Assembly: GCA_040222455.1 (NCBI GenBank)
Contig: JAVKDD010000020.1
Coordinates: forward strand, 434,001-498,000
Origin: RHLJ01 sp040222455
Lineage (GTDB): Bacteria > Bacteroidota > Rhodothermia > Balneolales > Balneolaceae
Direction of reading: 5' to 3'
DNA length: 64,000 nucleotides
Shown here one piece after another: positions 1-10,000 of the stretch. The notes under the pieces were generated by a model. The model worked only from the letters and a program-made list of their open reading frames with translations. It was not told the origin of the DNA and ran no database searches. A program made the translations under genes and the position numbers. How positions within the stretch are numbered: the first letter of the stretch is position 1; the number at the start of each line of letters is the position of its first letter.

Positions 1-108
1 CTTCCAGGTTATTTATTAGGTTGGTCATTTTTCCTAAAAAAGAAGGTAAGAGATCAAGCAGGTAATTCATTAAATGCGTTTATTTCGTCTCATTCTGAAT
101 ACCAATAA
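1..108 (+). CDS. C-terminal end of an unrecognised protein (partial)
   Basis: An open frame runs from the window edge to a TAA at 106-108 and gives 35 residues ending in ISSHSEYQ. The fragment starts with a hydrophobic stretch (PGYLLGWSFF) followed by a KKK cluster, as at the cytoplasmic end of a membrane segment. It lies 33 bases before the aminotransferase on the same strand. The fragment is too short to assign a family, and it could be a chance frame. Confidence 0.4.
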   Translation, partial: LPGYLLGWSFFLKKKVRDQAGNSLNAFISSHSEYQ

Positions 109-141
109 ATAGAAAAGGCTAAAGATCAGCCTCCATCAAAT

Positions 142-1440
142 ATGAGACAAAAACTCCTTAGCGAAGGCGCGAAAGAGCTCAGCTACGAAATTCGAGAAAT
201 CGTTAAGAAAGCCAAGCTTCTTCAGCAAGAGGGTATAAATATATCTTGGGAAAACATAGGTGACCCTATACAGAAGAATGCTAAAATTCCAGACTGGATA
301 AAAGATATTATAACAGAACTTTCAAGTGAAGATCGTACTTATGGTTATTGCGATTCTAAAGGTGAAATTAAGACAAGGGAATTTCTATCTGAAAGAACGA
401 ATAAACTTGGAGGCGTTCAGATTAATGCACAAGATATTCTTTTCTTTAATGGTCTAGGAGATGCTATTGCTACTTTATACCATTATTTAGCACCAACCAG
501 TAGGGTAATTGGTCCATCACCAGCTTATTCCACACATTCTTCAGCAGAAGCGGCTCATGCAAATCATCACCCATTAACGTATCGACTTGATCCCGAAAAT
601 CATTGGTATCCAGATATGGAAGATTTGAGGAATAAGGTTAAATACAATCCAAATATTGTTGCAATTCTTTTGATTAACCCCGACAACCCAACGGGAATGG
701 TGTATCCAAAACAAATTTTAGAAGAAATTGTTGAGCTTGCCAGAGAGTTTAATCTTTTTTTAATCTCTGACGAGATTTACAATCAAATCACCTATAACGG
801 GGCAATTGCATATTCTTTAGCTGAAGTGATTCAAGATGTGCCGGGAATTGCAATGAAAGGTATTTCAAAAGAACTTCCGTGGCCAGGTGCACGATGCGGC
901 TGGATAGAATGCTACAATCGAGAAATAGACGAAGAATTTGATCGCTTATGCAAGACTTTAGATGATGCAAAAATGATTGAAGTTTGTTCTACAACATTAC
1001 CTCAGCTTGCGATACCTAAAATTTTAGGGGATTCCAGATATGAAGATTATCGCACAGATTTAAATGAAAAGATTGGTCAGCGAAGTCGTTTTATTTCCAA
1101 AACCCTCCAAGAGATTCAAGAGCTAACCTTCAATCCAACTTATGGGGCGTTTTACAATACTATTGTATTTAAAGCAGAAGCACTTAATAGGAATCAAACG
1201 CTCGAAATTGAAAATCCAGAAGCGAAAAAAATGGTAGAAAATTGGGTTGAAGGCGTTTCATTGGATACGCGATTCGTTTACTACTTATTAGGTTCTACAG
1301 GAATTTGTGTAGTTCCAATATCTTCGTTTTGTTCAGATTTGTTAGGGTTTAGAATAACTCTGCTTGAAGAAGATGAAGAGCTATTAAAGAAAACGTTCAA
1401 TACTCTAAAGGATTCTATAAGATTGTATCTTGATAGTTAA
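142..1440 (+). CDS. Class I/II pyridoxal-phosphate aminotransferase
   Basis: This 432-residue protein has the fold type I aminotransferase landmarks. NPDNPTG is at residues 179-185 and SDEIY contains D210, which would pair with the cofactor pyridine nitrogen. SKELPWPGARCGW contains K243, the expected Schiff-base lysine, and the following Arg would bind phosphate. The GYCDSKGE segment near residue 70 corresponds to the substrate-side glycine loop. It transfers amino groups between an amino acid and a 2-oxo acid in the cytoplasm. Substrate cannot be read from the sequence; the nearest general resemblance is to aspartate/alanine/aromatic aminotransferases. ATG at 142 gives a normal N-terminus. 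The gene converges with purA across a repeat-rich gap. Confidence 0.85.
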   Translation: MRQKLLSEGAKELSYEIREIVKKAKLLQQEGINISWENIGDPIQKNAKIPDWIKDIITELSSEDRTYGYCDSKGEIKTREFLSERTNKLGGVQINAQDILFFNGLGDAIATLYHYLAPTSRVIGPSPAYSTHSSAEAAHANHHPLTYRLDPENHWYPDMEDLRNKVKYNPNIVAILLINPDNPTGMVYPKQILEEIVELAREFNLFLISDEIYNQITYNGAIAYSLAEVIQDVPGIAMKGISKELPWPGARCGWIECYNREIDEEFDRLCKTLDDAKMIEVCSTTLPQLAIPKILGDSRYEDYRTDLNEKIGQRSRFISKTLQEIQELTFNPTYGAFYNTIVFKAEALNRNQTLEIENPEAKKMVENWVEGVSLDTRFVYYLLGSTGICVVPISSFCSDLLGFRITLLEEDEELLKKTFNTLKDSIRLYLDS

Positions 1441-1457
1441 AGCCTAAATTTAAATGT

Positions 1458-1598
1458 TATGCTGAGGATACCTAGAAAGGATCTGTAAAATTAGCTGAGG
1501 TGTTGATTCCTCACAGAGAGCAAGTGTCCAATTATGCCATTATAATCCTAATCCTATACAGATCCCGGATCAAGTCTGGGATGACGACATTTAGGAGT
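1458..1598. repeat. REP-like intergenic repeat, copy 1
   Basis: This part of the 292-base gap between convergent genes begins with a degenerate ATGCTGA..TCTGT segment and ends with a small imperfect hairpin, CCCGGA/TCTGGG, at 1563-1580, followed by ATGAC. The same order (CATGCTGAA..CACCTGT, then GATCCTGAAC..GTTCAGGATGAC) is seen again at 29219-29331. No coding frame is apparent. I infer a dispersed extragenic repeat family. Confidence 0.5.
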
Positions 1599-1616
1599 AT
1601 ATATTCAAGTAAATAA

Positions 1617-1638
1617 GCGAAGGGTTTTAATCCTTCGC
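1617..1638. terminator. Hairpin between convergent genes
   Basis: GCGAAGG (1617-1623) pairs perfectly with CCTTCGC (1632-1638) around an 8-base loop. It sits between the convergent aminotransferase and purA genes and could terminate the former. There is no strong T-run, so the assignment is tentative. Confidence 0.35.
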
Positions 1639-1674
1639 AAAGAGCAGAAAAAACATTTCGATCCTCTCTGTGCG

Positions 1675-1720
1675 CAAGCGTCCGCTTGTGAGGTTACAAT
1701 CCAGTCCAAGCGGACGCTTG
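1675..1720. repeat. 14-bp inverted repeat at the 3' end of purA
   Basis: CAAGCGTCCGCTTG (1675-1688) is the exact reverse complement of CAAGCGGACGCTTG (1707-1720), with 18 bases between. Each arm is also nearly self-complementary (CAAGCG/CGCTTG), so a long hairpin or two short ones can form. It ends 12 bases from the purA stop codon and may act as a terminator, an mRNA 3' stabiliser or an extragenic repeat. Confidence 0.6.
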
Positions 1721-1732
1721 AACCAGTTCTAA

Positions 1733-3007
1733 CTACCTTACTATAGTTTCGCTTCTCTTAGGTCCGGTAGAAATAATGGTGAATTGTACGCCCAAATAAT
1801 CTTCTACAAATTCAATATATGTCTTCGCAGTATCAGGAAGTTCATCCCAGGAAGTCATTCCAGAAATATCTTTGTTCCAACCTGGAAGGGTGGTATAAAC
1901 TGGTTCGATATTTTCTACTTCTTCTAAAGAAAGAGGAAAGACTTTAGTTTCTACCCCATTAATTATGTAGCTGGTACATACTTTGATTTCCTCAAAGCCG
2001 TCCATTACATCCATTTTAGTAAGTGTAAGTTCGTTCATTCCATTGATGCGAACCGCATATTTTAAGGCGACTAAATCTAACCAGCCACAACGTCGCGGTC
2101 GGCCAGTTGTAGCACCGAATTCATGACCTTTTTTGCGAAGTTCTTCACCTGTTTCGTCCAATAATTCGGATGGGAAAGGACCATTTCCAACTCTGGTACA
2201 ATACGCTTTAGTGATTCCCATAACATGCGTAATTGCCGTTGGTGGTACTCCGGTTCCAGTACAAGCTCCACCTGCAGTTGGTGATGAAGAAGTAACATAT
2301 GGATAGGTTCCATGATCTACATCAAGTAAGCACCCTTGTGCGCCTTCAAGAAGAATATTTTCACCAGCTTCAATGGCTTCGTGTAAAATATTTGAGGTGT
2401 TGCAGATATATGGAGAGAGAATTTTTATAGATTCTTCGAGCTCATCCATTAAATCGTCTACACTTAGTGTAGGTTCTTTATAGAGATTTTCGAGCGCATA
2501 ATTTATGTCTTGGATATTCTGCTCAATTTTCTTTCTAAGAATCGAGCGATCCAATAAATCGACCATTCGAATTCCAATGCGAGCAACTTTGCTAACATAG
2601 GCAGGACCGATTCCCCGGCCTGTGGTTCCAATAGCATCTTTAGCCCGGCGCTTTTCTTTAAGTTGATCAAGAATTTTGTGATAGGGAAGGATTACATGTG
2701 CAGTTTGGCTTACGAAAAAACGATTCTTTAATGAGAATCCCATCTTCTTAACCCCGTCAATTTCCTTAACTAAAGCGATGGGGTCAATAACAACTCCATT
2801 CCCAATGATACATTTAGCATCACCATTAAAAATACCGGATGGTACCAGGTGAAGCACAACTACTTTATCATCGAACTTGAGCGTGTGCCCGGCATTTGCC
2901 CCGCCTTGGAAACGAGCTACATATTCTACTTTATCGCTAAGCAGATCAACGATTTTTCCTTTTCCTTCATCGCCCCATTGGGCACCAATCACAACACGAA
3001 CTGACAT
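1733..3007 (-). CDS. purA: Adenylosuccinate synthetase
   Basis: PurA joins IMP and aspartate using GTP to give adenylosuccinate, the first committed step to AMP. The N-terminal loop GAQWGDEGKGK carries D13 and H41 falls in GGANAGHTL, the same positions as the catalytic pair of the E. coli enzyme. Further matches are GTTGRGIGPAY, the IMP-binding region LLEGAQG and the C-terminal TTTGRPRR loop. I use the ATG at 3007 (424 residues); a longer frame to 3025 needs a TTG start and adds residues not found in the family. The gene is last in the secD-secF-STAS-purA run, but a strong hairpin terminator lies only 19 bases upstream of the start, so its expression may depend on readthrough or attenuation. 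Confidence 0.97.
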   Translation of the reverse strand: MSVRVVIGAQWGDEGKGKIVDLLSDKVEYVARFQGGANAGHTLKFDDKVVVLHLVPSGIFNGDAKCIIGNGVVIDPIALVKEIDGVKKMGFSLKNRFFVSQTAHVILPYHKILDQLKEKRRAKDAIGTTGRGIGPAYVSKVARIGIRMVDLLDRSILRKKIEQNIQDINYALENLYKEPTLSVDDLMDELEESIKILSPYICNTSNILHEAIEAGENILLEGAQGCLLDVDHGTYPYVTSSSPTAGGACTGTGVPPTAITHVMGITKAYCTRVGNGPFPSELLDETGEELRKKGHEFGATTGRPRRCGWLDLVALKYAVRINGMNELTLTKMDVMDGFEEIKVCTSYIINGVETKVFPLSLEEVENIEPVYTTLPGWNKDISGMTSWDELPDTAKTYIEFVEDYLGVQFTIISTGPKRSETIVR

Positions 3008-3026
3008 AATAAAATGTATTTGCAAT

Positions 3027-3055
3027 AAAAAAGGGGTGTAGTAATCTACACCCCT
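3027..3055 (-). terminator. Intrinsic terminator immediately upstream of purA
   Basis: On the minus strand AGGGGTGTAG and CTACACCCCT form a perfect 10-bp, GC-rich stem with a 4-base loop (ATTA), followed by six T residues. This is a textbook Rho-independent terminator after the STAS gene. The run of T ends about 19 bases before the purA ATG, which leaves no room for a separate purA promoter downstream. Confidence 0.85.
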
Positions 3056-3078
3056 CTAAGTTCTATTTTTTAGTACTG

Positions 3079-3423
3079 TTAATCTTCATTATAAGATTCA
3101 ACGGCTTCTTCAACAGAATTGAAGTGTTTAAATACCGTAATCAATTTAGTGACCACTAACAGACTTTGAATTTTATCGGTAGCATTAGCAATGCGTAAAT
3201 CACCACCAGATTTTCTCATAGTAGTGAGCGCGCCAATAAGCATACCTAATCCAGAAGAATTCATGAATTTTACTTTACTCAGATTAACTACAATGTTAGT
3301 TTTCTCAGCATCGATAAGTTCATGGAGTTTTTCATTGAGACTAACCGCGTCGGGTCCACCCATTACGTTACCTTTAAATTCGATAACTACACTGCCATAC
3401 CGTTCTGTTGTATTAAAGCTCAT
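3079..3423 (-). CDS. STAS-domain anti-sigma factor antagonist
   Basis: This 114-residue protein is a single STAS domain of the SpoIIAA/RsbV type. Such proteins bind anti-sigma kinases and are switched off by serine phosphorylation. The signature FMNSSGLGML is at residues 53-62, and S56 or S57 is the predicted phosphorylation site. No matching anti-sigma kinase or PP2C phosphatase is in the window. The gene starts 18 bases after secF on the same strand and is followed by a terminator, so it is probably co-transcribed with secDF. A link between a STAS protein and the Sec accessory genes is not explained by the sequence. Confidence 0.85.
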   Translation of the reverse strand: MSFNTTERYGSVVIEFKGNVMGGPDAVSLNEKLHELIDAEKTNIVVNLSKVKFMNSSGLGMLIGALTTMRKSGGDLRIANATDKIQSLLVVTKLITVFKHFNSVEEAVESYNED

Positions 3424-3441
3424 AAGTTCCTCTTTAAATTT

Positions 3442-4356
3442 CTATTTAGTTTTTCTAGTACGTTTGTCGAGTTCCAGTACCAACGGACTCGCTACAAATA
3501 AAGAGCTGTACGTACCAAGAACCACTCCAATAATAAGTGCAAAAGATAAACCTTTCAACACTTCACCGCCGAAAATAAACAGCACAAGTACCACAAACAA
3601 GGTAGTAATTGAAGTAATTACAGTTCGGCTTAATGTATCGTTGAGACTTTTGTTTATCATAGGTAAGTATTCCATTCCCTTATGAACAATGCTATTTTCG
3701 CGGATACGATCATATACTACCACGGTATCGTTCAAAGAATACCCTACAATAGTAAGGAATGCAGCTATAATGTTTTGGTCAATTAACAAACTAAATGACA
3801 CAACATCATTTAAAATTGTAAATATCCCGAGCGTGATAACTACATCATGAACGAGTGCGGCAACGGCTCCCAGTGAGAACGTCCAGTTACGGAATCGGAT
3901 TAAAATATAAATGAAGATAATTGCTATTGCATAAATAACAGCCTGCATCGCACTCGATTTTAATTCCTCACCAAAGCGTGGACTAATATAATTACCAGAC
4001 TCAGACTCGTAAGTAATAGTTGACATTTGTGAGTCAAATGTACTTTCCAGCACTTCTTGTATTTCTTCTTTTGTAGAGGCTTTATCAGTTCTGATTAGAA
4101 CTTCAAATTCTGAACCGAATTGCTTCACTTCAGGTGCAGTACCAAGAGGTTCTGTTAGAAGTGTTCTAAGTTCTACGGTATTTACAGGCTCTGAGAACAT
4201 GTATACAAATTCACTTCCACCTTTAAAGTCGATACCGTACTGCAATCCTTTAGTAATAATAGTTCCTAAAGAAGCTAAGAATAGTATTGCTGAAAATATG
4301 TAAGCGACTTTTCGCTTACCAATAAAATCAATTTTTGGAGTTTCAAACCATCTCAT
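3442..4356 (-). CDS. secF: Sec translocase accessory subunit SecF
   Basis: SecF works with SecD at the inner membrane, using proton motive force to pull proteins out of the SecYEG channel. The 304-residue product has a first membrane helix near residues 18-36 and the FKGGSEF motif just after it. A periplasmic segment follows, then five helices that include NDTVVVYDRIREN, the conserved motif of SecD/SecF membrane domains. The ATG at 4356 gives a typical N-terminus. It follows secD after 39 bases, as a separate gene rather than the fused secDF found in many relatives. Confidence 0.95.
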   Translation of the reverse strand: MRWFETPKIDFIGKRKVAYIFSAILFLASLGTIITKGLQYGIDFKGGSEFVYMFSEPVNTVELRTLLTEPLGTAPEVKQFGSEFEVLIRTDKASTKEEIQEVLESTFDSQMSTITYESESGNYISPRFGEELKSSAMQAVIYAIAIIFIYILIRFRNWTFSLGAVAALVHDVVITLGIFTILNDVVSFSLLIDQNIIAAFLTIVGYSLNDTVVVYDRIRENSIVHKGMEYLPMINKSLNDTLSRTVITSITTLFVVLVLFIFGGEVLKGLSFALIIGVVLGTYSSLFVASPLVLELDKRTRKTK

Positions 4357-4395
4357 AATGTTTTCCTTTTAAATCTTTTAAATTTCTTAGTGAGT

Positions 4396-6213
4396 TTATC
4401 CAAAGCTGATTGAATCAGCATTGTCTCGGGTTAAGTAGTCAACAACAACACGGGTAATAATGATGGCACTAAAAAGTGAACATGCGATACCAGCTAGTAG
4501 TGTTACTGCGAAACCTTTTATTGGTCCCACTCCAAAACTCATTAAAATGATAGCCACGAAACCTGTAGTCACATTAGCATCAATAATGGCGCTCATTGCA
4601 TTAGAATAACCAGCAGAAATAGCTGCTTTCATTGTTTTGCCAGTTCTCTGTTCTTCACGAATACGATCAAATATCAATACATTCGCATCTACAGCCATAC
4701 CAATGGTAAGTACAATACCTGCAATACCTGGGAGTGTAAGTGTAGCATTAAAACCTGCAAGAATTCCGAGTATAAAAATGATGTTCAGGATAAGAGCTAA
4801 ATCGGCAACACCACCACCAGTTCTGTAATAAACAATCATAAAGATAGCTACGATTCCAAGACCTACTAACACAGAATTGAATCCTGCATTGATTGATGCT
4901 TCACCTAAAGTAGCGCCAACAGTACGACTTCCAATAATTTCAAGCGGAGCTGGAAGAGCACCTGAAAGTAGAATATTCACCAAATCTTCGGCTTCTGCTA
5001 CATTATCAAGTCCAGTGATTGATGATCGACCACCATTAATTTTACTGATCACGTTTGGATATGAAACCACAAATCCGTCAAGTACAATGGCAACCGGTTT
5101 CCCAATATTTGCGCCTGTAATTCTGCCCCAAACTCGAGCTCCTTCTGCATTCATTCCCATTGCTACTTCTGGAATATTTGTTGTAGGATCAAATTGAATG
5201 CTCGCTTCTTCAATTACATCACCAGTAAGTTCAACATCAGTGCTTACACCATACAATGCGTATTGTTCAATTCCATCTGTAAAGCTTAATGGACGAGAAC
5301 CCCAAAATACTGTAGTGTTTCTTGGCATCATTCTCTGTACTTCTGGAGCTTTTAGTAAATCCATTACTGCGGCTGTATCGGTTGCAGATGCATATCCAAA
5401 AACATATGGACTTTGTTGCTGAACAAAGCCAAGAAGATCTACCAATTCATTTGTTTGAACAGGTTGCGATAGACTATCTGAGGAAGTATCTGGTTCAACA
5501 TCATAAAATTCAATTGCACGAGTTCTGAAATTTGAGAAGTCTTGAGCATCTGCCCCGGTTCTAAATTCTAGTCTAGCAGTTCCTCGTAAAAGTCCACGAA
5601 CTCGCTCTTCATCATCAACACCTGGAAGCTCTACGATAATTCTATTGCTTCCTTGTTTTAGAATAGATGGCTCAGTTACACCGAATCTATCCACACGAGT
5701 ACGAATAATTTCAATAGCTCTATCCAGAGCGGCGTCACGTTGAGCCTTTAGGAATACAACTACTTCTTCGTTTGTGGATCTACGTGTTATATTATCAGAG
5801 TCGCTTCTATAATATCTACTTAAGCGTGCGTTTGCATCTCTTAATTCAAAAGATGAAACCATTTCATCAATGAAGTCTGAGTCGTTAGTTAAAGCAGCCT
5901 GTCGAGCTTCTGCAACAACTTCATTTAATAAATCATCCCGATCTTCACCTGCTAATTCTAGAATAAGTTGAGGAGTTCCAACTTCTAGTGTAACGTGCAT
6001 TCCGCCTTGGAGATCAAGACCTAGTGAGAGAATATTTTCTCTTAGATTTGCTAGTTTTTCAGCGTTATCAATTTTGTATTGAGCTTGTTCAGCAGGGTTA
6101 AGCTCTTCAATTTGTTTTTGTTCTAAGTTCCAGATTACTGTTGGATACAAGTAGTATAAGGTGAGCGCCATAAAGGCGATAATCACACCGATTTTAAATC
6201 CGTTGCCTTGCAT
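4396..6213 (-). CDS. secD: Sec translocase accessory subunit SecD
   Basis: SecD is the partner of SecF in proton-driven late protein export. The 605-residue protein has an N-terminal helix (about residues 7-25) and the conserved LGLDLQGGMHVTLEV segment that starts the P1 periplasmic domain. A large periplasmic region contains VDRFGVTEP. The C-terminal five-helix domain begins near residue 445 and contains AVDANVLIFDRIREE. It is the first gene of the secD-secF-STAS run. About 120 bases lie between its start and the hypothetical gene upstream and probably hold the promoter, though no consensus stands out. Confidence 0.95.
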   Translation of the reverse strand: MQGNGFKIGVIIAFMALTLYYLYPTVIWNLEQKQIEELNPAEQAQYKIDNAEKLANLRENILSLGLDLQGGMHVTLEVGTPQLILELAGEDRDDLLNEVVAEARQAALTNDSDFIDEMVSSFELRDANARLSRYYRSDSDNITRRSTNEEVVVFLKAQRDAALDRAIEIIRTRVDRFGVTEPSILKQGSNRIIVELPGVDDEERVRGLLRGTARLEFRTGADAQDFSNFRTRAIEFYDVEPDTSSDSLSQPVQTNELVDLLGFVQQQSPYVFGYASATDTAAVMDLLKAPEVQRMMPRNTTVFWGSRPLSFTDGIEQYALYGVSTDVELTGDVIEEASIQFDPTTNIPEVAMGMNAEGARVWGRITGANIGKPVAIVLDGFVVSYPNVISKINGGRSSITGLDNVAEAEDLVNILLSGALPAPLEIIGSRTVGATLGEASINAGFNSVLVGLGIVAIFMIVYYRTGGGVADLALILNIIFILGILAGFNATLTLPGIAGIVLTIGMAVDANVLIFDRIREEQRTGKTMKAAISAGYSNAMSAIIDANVTTGFVAIILMSFGVGPIKGFAVTLLAGIACSLFSAIIITRVVVDYLTRDNADSISFG

Positions 6214-6335
6214 AATTTCGTTAATTGTTATTTGTGAATAGTTGATAAAGGCTCTTATAAAAAAGCCAAATTTGTATTATAGAAATGGACTGGCAATTGT
6301 TGTTCAGAAACGAATAACAATTAACCAATAACTAG

Positions 6336-6893
6336 CTAAGGAGCACCAATGGCAGTCCCACTTTTTAAGGGAGAAAGAGTGTAAGAATCAAAGGATGCAA
6401 ATTCATAAGAATTAAGGTCATTAATGTGATCTACATCGTGATGAAATAAATGGGTCGTAACAGCAGTTGAAAAAAACTTACCATCTGCAGGAAGAATAGT
6501 TTGTGGCTTGATGTTTTGAGTAAACACGGCCTTTCCCATGCCACTAGCGGAGTTTTGATAATTATTCCACTCAGTTACAAGTAAAAGATATAAGTCCTCT
6601 TCCGAAGTGGTTCCATCATCGGTTGAAGTAGGAAGCTCAAAATCCTCAGAGTAGGATAGCACCAGTTCTGAAGCTTTACGAATTAGAGACTCAAGTTCTT
6701 GAGCGTTATTCGATAAGGCTTCAATTTCGTTAAGAACAACATCATTCTGAGTTTTTAGATGTGATTCTAACCAGAATGCAAAAGCATCTTGACCAGCTTT
6801 ATCTTCAACAGGTTTGGCAAAATGAAGCACCATTCCCAGTAACAGCATTAAAATGCTGAAAAATCGGGCGATATGTGACCTGAATATATTCAT
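6336..6893 (-). CDS. Hypothetical membrane-anchored or secreted protein
   Basis: I do not recognise this 185-residue protein. From the ATG at 6893 it begins with a basic stretch (MNIFRSHIARFF) and a hydrophobic segment (SILMLLLGMVLHF), so it is probably exported or anchored. The rest is acidic and helical to about residue 110, including a DDGTTSEEDLY segment, then polar with a HLFHHDVDHIND histidine-rich patch. A longer frame to 6926 uses TTG and is less likely. It lies between secD and the T9SS cargo gene on the same strand, separated from the latter by a terminator. Confidence 0.65.
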   Translation of the reverse strand: MNIFRSHIARFFSILMLLLGMVLHFAKPVEDKAGQDAFAFWLESHLKTQNDVVLNEIEALSNNAQELESLIRKASELVLSYSEDFELPTSTDDGTTSEEDLYLLLVTEWNNYQNSASGMGKAVFTQNIKPQTILPADGKFFSTAVTTHLFHHDVDHINDLNSYEFASFDSYTLSPLKSGTAIGAP

Positions 6894-6968
6894 CAGAGCC
6901 TTAAATATAGGTAAGTCTATACCCAATTATCAATGAGGTGTAAATGTTTTTTAGAAATGGGGTTATAT

Positions 6969-7002
6969 AAAAAACCGGATCAAGGTTCAATTTGATCCGG
7001 CT
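6969..7002 (-). terminator. Terminator of the T9SS cargo gene
   Basis: On the minus strand CCGGATCA and TGATCCGG (7000-6993 and 6982-6975) form an 8-bp stem, extended by flanking AAG/TTT pairing and followed by a run of six T. It starts about 20 bases after the stop of the 1679-residue gene. Confidence 0.8.
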
Positions 7003-7020
7003 TAAAGAATTAAGTAAATG

Positions 7021-10000
7021 TTACTTAATTAAGGTCATCTTTTTTGTTATAGTTTGGTTACCAACTTGAAGTTGATATAGGTAAAGACCACTAGCAAGAT
7101 TTTTTGCATCAAAGCGAACAGAGTATTCGCCAACCGTTTTATGTTCATTAATTAAAGAGCCTACTAATCTTCCTGTTACATCAAATACATTAAGAGTTAC
7201 AAAACCATTTTCTGGAACTGAAAACTCTATATTTGTACTAGGATTAAATGGATTAGGATAATTTTGATACAGGCGTAAATCGGCTGGAACGGTTGAGATT
7301 TCCTCATTAGAAACCAAACTATTCGAGATAGTAAATTCAGATTCTATAGAAAATTTGGAACCTAAAAAGCTGTTATCAACTGCCTGAACTTGCCAGAAAT
7401 AGGTGCCATTAGGTAAGTTTCTTAATATTAATTTAGTTTTATAACCTGCATTACCATTACTCTGAACTCTTAAACGACCAGTCGCTAAATCTGCATTAGC
7501 CGATAAGATGTCAGATGCTCCAGATGTACTTCCAATTCGAACATTATAAGTAAGAGATTTTGAAGGAGTCTGTGCATCATTTGAGAATTCCCAACTTAAT
7601 GTTACGGTATCCATTAAAACTTCAGCCATTAACCCTTTAGGCGTGGTTGGTGCAGTATTTTTGATAGAAGTAGTATTAGCTAGTATTTTTGAAGATGCGC
7701 CATCGGCACCTGAACCAGTTGCAATAATATCCAGATCTCCATCTCCATCGTAATCTGCCCATGTTACCGAGCCTTCAATTCCTAAGTCTAGAACTTCTTC
7801 AGAAATTGATGTTCGATTATTCTTTAGAATTGAAGCGGATCCTTTTGAGCTAATCAATACATCAGGATCACCATCGTTATCATAGTCTCCAATTACTGCT
7901 TTTTGAGTTTTGCTGGCAGTAGCCATCACTTTTGAAGGTGGATTTGTGGCTGAATAGAATAATTCAAAATCCAATCCTGTATTTCTATATAGTCCGGTAA
8001 ATGTGGAAGTTTTTTCTTGATTCGTAAATCCTGTTATCAGGATATCAAGATCAGTATCCAGATCGAAATCTGTAAAAGCTACCGTTCCATTAATTACTCC
8101 TTCCAAACTTGATTCTGATACTACGAATGTACCATTACCAGTATTCCGATAAATCATTGTTTGGATACTTCCTCCTTCAACTTCACCAGAAATAATGAAG
8201 TCTAAGCGATCATCAGAATTATAATCTCCCCAGAATGCAGAAGCTTTAGTAAATCCCACAAAAGGAAATTCTACTGGTAGAAATGTACCATTTCCTGTAT
8301 TCTGAATGAGTATAGTCTGGGGGCCAGTTCCAGCATCACCCGCAAGTAAGAAATCTAAATCTCCATCATTGTCAAAATCACCTGGTGCAATCATTCCATC
8401 GGCAAACCCAGGAAGCGTGAATCCTGAATCAGTTAACGTTCCTTCTTCATTTAAATAAACTTTAGTAATTGCACCATCTGTGTTTTCACCACTTATAATT
8501 AAATCAACATATCCATTTTCATCGATATCGTACCAATAAATGCTGCTATTGATTAATCCAGTAATGGAATTATTCGAATCTGTAAATATTCCAAGGCCAT
8601 CATTTAAAAATAATAATGAAACTGGCTCTGTATTCTTATCAATTTGTCCAGTCATTACTAAATCAAGATCGCCGTCATTATCTACGTCAGCCCAAGATGA
8701 AGCGCCATTTATCAAACTTGGAAGATCTGTGTTTTCTTCTTCAAGGCTTAATTTGGGAGTTGCTAGAATTTTTTGAGGAAAATCACTTTCTATACCAAAA
8801 GTATTAACAGCGATTACATAAAACTGATATTGTTGATCATTTTCTAACCCACTAATAACAATTGAAGTATCCATTGCGCTGAATAATGAGTCATTTGGGA
8901 AAATAGAGCTTCCGTCTAAGCCAGAGTACACATAATAGAAATCGAAAAAGGTGCTATCATTTGCATCCCAGGTAAGTTGTACAGCTCCATCACCAGCAAC
9001 AGCAACTACATTTGTTGGCATTTCTGGCGTAGGCTTTGGAAAGCTTGTTAAGCTGTTAGAGAATTCACTTTCTTGTAAGTCTGCATTTACCACAGTAACT
9101 GCGAAAGTGTACTCTTGAAGCGTGGTTAAGTCTCCTATTGCTGCTGAAGTATCTTGTATAAAACTTGCTCCAATTCTGGTTGAGTCTACTAATTCAAAAT
9201 CACCTTCCTCTATGCTCATGTACACACGATAGAAAAGGAAGTTCTCGCTTTTACTTTGTGTCCATTGTGGAATTAAACTATTAGGTCTGAATCCATCTCT
9301 GATTTCTAATAGTGTTACCGGTTCGGGAGCAGGGGTTTCTATTGCAGTAGCTTTAAATACTACAGCGTTTAAGCCTTCTACGCTTGCAGTAACTTCGTAT
9401 TCTCCAAGTTTATCGCTTAATGTGAAAATGGCTTCGGCAACTCCTTCTGAATTAGTAATTATGGAATTTGCATTTAATCCTCCACCCATTGCTGCTTCTG
9501 GAAGTTTTGAGACATCGAAGTTTACCGTAACTCCTTCTAACTTCTGCCCATTTTCGTCTTGTACCTCTACCATTAAAGGTTGAGATAATGTTGAATTCAC
9601 GTTTCCAGTTTGATTATTTCCAGAGACGATAATTAAGGTGTCTGGGGTTATTGGTTCAACATCACCAAACTGATTTGAACCACTTGGTTGATATTTATAG
9701 GTAAAAGAGAAACTTGATCCAAATGTACCTGGAACATCTGTTATCTCCATAGCAGCGTAATGCCCTTCACTTGTATATACTCCCCAAAGTTGTCCTTCTG
9801 AAAGTGGTTGACCATTTGTGCCTTCTCCCTGCCACGAAGTGCCAATCCAAGGTGATTCGTTGGTCCAGTTAGGGATTGAGGTTATACTTGCGAGTCCTTC
9901 TCCGGAGAGAAGAATAATTCGATTTCCCTGTATTATTGGAGCTCCTTCTCTACCGAAATTTACTCCTTCATTACTGGTTCCTCTAAAATCGGCAAAAAAG

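Noticed and set aside
3191..3685. 164-residue plus-strand frame opposite STAS and secF
   Set aside because: It crosses the boundary of two well-supported genes on the other strand and shows the Ser/Thr/Ile bias of an antisense frame.
4637..5422. Several plus-strand frames opposite secD
   Set aside because: They follow the codon pattern of secD in antisense and have no motif.
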